33,997 nt of DNA from an uncultured Ruminococcus sp. (GTDB lineage Bacteria; Bacillota; Clostridia; Oscillospirales; CAG-272). Shown one piece after another: positions 32,148 through 33,997 of this stretch; within the stretch, counting starts at the first letter, position 1; every line of letters begins with the position of its first letter. The position numbers and the translations under genes are program-made. The DNA is taken from positions 1-33,997 of the forward strand of contig CACZVC010000021.1 of assembly GCA_902784545.1 (NCBI GenBank), read 5' to 3'. The notes under the pieces are model-generated. The model saw only the letters and a list, made by a program, of their open reading frames with translations. It had not been told where the DNA came from and ran no database searches.

Positions 32148-32681
32148 ATGAAAAAAAGCAGTAATAAAAAGAAAAAGATTATAATTCTGATTGTAACAAT
32201 TGTCTTATCAGTATCCTTGCTGATTTTACTGATTAACAGAAAAGCGTTGTTTGGTCTGCCGGATAATTCGGATATTATCATATTTAATATCCTATCCGGG
32301 ATTATCGGTATAGCTTGTATATTCGCCGCGGTTATATCAGCGGTCAGACTGTTCGGTTATATTGAAAAAACACCGAAAAAAAAGAAAACATATGGCGTTA
32401 CCGTGTTTTCTTTTAATGAAATAATCAAAATAGTTGAAAAAAGCGATATTGTGGAGATAGTGGCGGGATCGGATGATACAACCGTAACTTTTGGCACTGC
32501 GTCAGAGAGTAAAGCGGATTCAAAATTATACAATAAGCAATTCTATATAAATAATACGTTTTATTCTGAAATTACGGACTTCAAAAATGAATTGAAAAAA
32601 TACTGCAAAAATGAAGAATTTCAAGTAGTATGCATTGATGATGCTGACCCGAAATATTATAAAATCGGAGATAATAAATGA
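32148..32681 (+). CDS. AT-rich membrane protein of unknown function
   Basis: Not recognised. The 177-aa protein has a poly-lysine start, two hydrophobic segments (about 10-29, IIILIVTIVLSVSLLILLI, and about 42-68), and a cytoplasmic-type domain of about 105 residues (FSFNEIIKIVEKSDIVEIV, then an acidic end). Codon choice is strikingly AT-rich compared with uvrC and coaD (many ATA, TTA, AAT, GAA). It lies 6 nt after uvrC and overlaps rsmD by ATGA. Insertion of a foreign gene between uvrC and rsmD is one explanation. Confidence 0.68.
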   Translation: MKKSSNKKKKIIILIVTIVLSVSLLILLINRKALFGLPDNSDIIIFNILSGIIGIACIFAAVISAVRLFGYIEKTPKKKKTYGVTVFSFNEIIKIVEKSDIVEIVAGSDDTTVTFGTASESKADSKLYNKQFYINNTFYSEITDFKNELKKYCKNEEFQVVCIDDADPKYYKIGDNK

Positions 32682-33198
32682 ATATTATAACGGGTACCGC
32701 GAGAGGTACAAAGCTCAGAACACTTGAAGGAGAGGCGACGCGCCCGACGCTTCAGCGCGCGAAAGAAGTGATATTTTCCGCGATACAGTTCGATATAGAG
32801 GGCAGGGTCGTGCTCGACCTTTTCGCCGGAAGCGGACAAATGGGACTTGAAGCGCTGTCGCGCGGAGCGGAGAAGGCTGTTAAACGCATTTATATAAAAA
32901 CTGCCGCATAGTAAACGCGGATTATGCGGAATATCTGCTTACGGCAAAGCGCAGCGGACTTAAATTCGATATCGTTTTCGTCGATCCGCCGTACGGTGCG
33001 GGACTTCTTGCGCCTGCGCTCAAAGCGTTATACGTAAACGGACTTCTGAGAGAAGGAGCGACCGTCGCCGCGGAATGGGATAAGGATTCGCTTTTCGATG
33101 AAGAGCCGTATCTGTCCGAAATGTACGATTTAATGAAATTATATAAATCCGGAAGGATATATTTTTATAAGCTGCAGCCGAAATTCAAGGAGGAATGA
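32678..33198 (+). pseudogene. rsmD: Broken 16S rRNA (guanine966-N2)-methyltransferase RsmD
   Basis: The intact enzyme methylates G966 of 16S rRNA and is usually about 180-190 aa. Here the N-terminal part (ATG 32678, stop TAG 32909-32911) has the start MNIITGTARGTKLRTLEG, the RPTLQRAKEVIFSAI region and the SAM-binding LDLFAGSGQMGLEALSRGAEKAV. The C-terminal part continues in another frame (from about 32900 to TGA 33196-33198) with CRIVNADYAEYL, FVDPPYGAG and KLYKSGRIYFYKL. Between them about 20 residues that normally hold the acidic ribose-binding strand are missing, and the frame is shifted. So there is a deletion with a frameshift, or an assembly error. The ATGA start and the short spacing to coaD are otherwise normal. 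Confidence 0.88.
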
Positions 33199-33199
33199 A

Positions 33200-33661
33200 A
33201 TGAAAAGAGCGTTGATACCCGGCAGCTTCGACCCCGTGACGGTCGGTCACGAGGATATCATAGCGCGCGCCGCCGCGCTGTTTGACGAGGTCATAGTCTG
33301 CGCTTTCGTCAATACCGAAAAAAGCTATATGTTTTCCGAGGAGGACAGGCTCGAATTTCTGCTTGCGGTAGCCGGGGAGTTCGACAACGTCTCCGCCGAT
33401 CTGTCGCATTCGCTCGTCACCGCGTACGCGGAGGAAAACGATTGCGGGATAATAATAAAAGGCGCGAGAAGCGGGCTGGATTTTGAAAACGAATACAATC
33501 AGGCGATGATAAACCGCGAGCTCAACGCGGATATAGAAACGCTTATACTCCCCGCTTCGCCCGAGCTTTCGTTCGTATCGTCCACGATGGTGCGCGAAAT
33601 GATACGCTACGGGGTCGACTGCTCGCAGTACGTTCCCAAAGCGATAAGGGACAGGATCTGA
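33200..33661 (+). CDS. coaD: Phosphopantetheine adenylyltransferase
   Basis: Joins 4'-phosphopantetheine and ATP to give dephospho-CoA, the fourth step of CoA synthesis. The 153-aa protein has the nucleotidyltransferase motif ALIPGSFDPVTVGHEDII (T14VGH17), the KGARSGLDFENEYNQAMINREL segment and the second motif FVSSTMVREM. Length is typical. AAGGAGGAATGA supplies both the ribosome binding site and the end of the broken rsmD, as in the usual rsmD-coaD pairing. The stop codon forms TGATATG with the next gene. Confidence 0.97.
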   Translation: MKRALIPGSFDPVTVGHEDIIARAAALFDEVIVCAFVNTEKSYMFSEEDRLEFLLAVAGEFDNVSADLSHSLVTAYAEENDCGIIIKGARSGLDFENEYNQAMINRELNADIETLILPASPELSFVSSTMVREMIRYGVDCSQYVPKAIRDRI

Positions 33662-33662
33662 T

Positions 33663-33997
33663 ATGGCTGTGCTTGTTGCTTTCGGAGAGATAATGCTCCG
33701 CCTGTCGCCCGCGTACGGCGAAAGGCTCTTTCAGTCCGATACGCTCAAAACCTGCTTCGGCGGCAGCGAGGCGAACGTCGCCGTTTTGTGCTCGCGCCTC
33801 GGTATAAATGCAAAATACGTCACAAAGCTGCCTGATAACGCGCCCGGAGACGCTGTTCTGTCGGAGCTTGCAAAGCACCGCGTCGATACGTCGGACGTTA
33901 TCCGCGGCGGCGGGAGGCTCGGCGCGTATTACTATGAAAAAGGCGCGGGAAGCCGTCCGGCGCTCTGCGTTTACGACCGCGCGTATTCCGCGTTCTC
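33663..33997 (+). CDS. PfkB-family sugar kinase, 5' part (KdgK-like)
   Basis: The start of a ribokinase-family kinase; the gene runs off the window after 111 codons. It opens VLVAFGEIMLRLSPAYGERL, shown as the FGEIMLRLSP signature of 2-dehydro-3-deoxygluconokinases, then TCFGGSEANVAVLCSRLG, which is the PfkB N-terminal sugar-binding motif GGxxxNVA, and VTKLPDNAPGDAVLSEL. The C-terminal ATP site is outside. KdgK-like specificity is likely from the opening motif but cannot be confirmed without the rest. It starts 1 nt after coaD. Confidence 0.85.
   Translation, partial: MAVLVAFGEIMLRLSPAYGERLFQSDTLKTCFGGSEANVAVLCSRLGINAKYVTKLPDNAPGDAVLSELAKHRVDTSDVIRGGGRLGAYYYEKGAGSRPALCVYDRAYSAF

Overview
The window looks like a chromosomal piece of a spore-forming Clostridia member (Bacillota), probably an uncultured gut Oscillospiraceae/Christensenellales-type organism of medium-to-high GC. 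The grounds are a Spo0A orthologue, a YtfJ/GerW-type sporulation protein next to a YtfI-like DUF2953 protein, ScpA/ScpB, a DacF-type carboxypeptidase, an HPr with both His15 and Ser46, an L10 leader, AGGAGG-type ribosome binding sites and sigma-A type promoters (several TTGACA/TATAAT with 17-nt spacers). The taxon is inferred from gene content only. There is no phage, insertion sequence, CRISPR array, tRNA or rRNA that I can support.

Layout. 1-281: a bidirectional-looking terminator and an array of short tagged hairpins behind spo0A. 282-3733 (minus): spo0A, then a ComEC-like metallo-beta-lactamase gene overlapping a family 2 glycosidase gene. 3734-11581 (plus): three separate ECF sigma factor/membrane-partner pairs, interrupted by the rplJ-rplL operon with its L10 leader and attenuator, and by an acyltransferase-3 gene. 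11765-18640 (minus): a tightly packed run reading upstream protein - lysA - site-2 protease - scpA - scpB - DUF2953 - ytfJ - dacF - rluB, most junctions overlapping or a few bases apart. 18652-18745: a second tagged-hairpin array. 18748-21673 (minus): engB and lon. 21750-24628 (minus): an M55 peptidase - GH123/DUF4091 - membrane protein operon under a perfect consensus promoter. 24829-29816 (plus): a sugar-hydrolase-like lipoprotein, rimM, trmD, an O-antigen-ligase-like membrane protein and two related DUF4330-like proteins. 29963-33997 (plus): HPr, uvrC, a small AT-rich membrane protein, a broken rsmD, coaD and the 5' part of a PfkB-family sugar kinase gene.

How it works together: most genes are housekeeping (translation, chromosome segregation, cell wall, protein quality control, DNA repair, CoA and lysine synthesis), with a sporulation thread (spo0A, ytfJ, dacF). 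The accessory flavour comes from the three ECF signalling modules and three carbohydrate-active proteins (GH2, GH123-like, GH99-like).

Items most worth a second look are the two arrays of constant tag plus variable hairpin (one a large inverted repeat), the lysA gene with no usable start codon, in frame with its upstream neighbour across a single TAA, the internally deleted and frameshifted rsmD, a well-placed start-stop ATG-TAA element ahead of the third sigma factor gene, and the operator-like repeats in front of spo0A and between the GH2 and first sigma factor genes.
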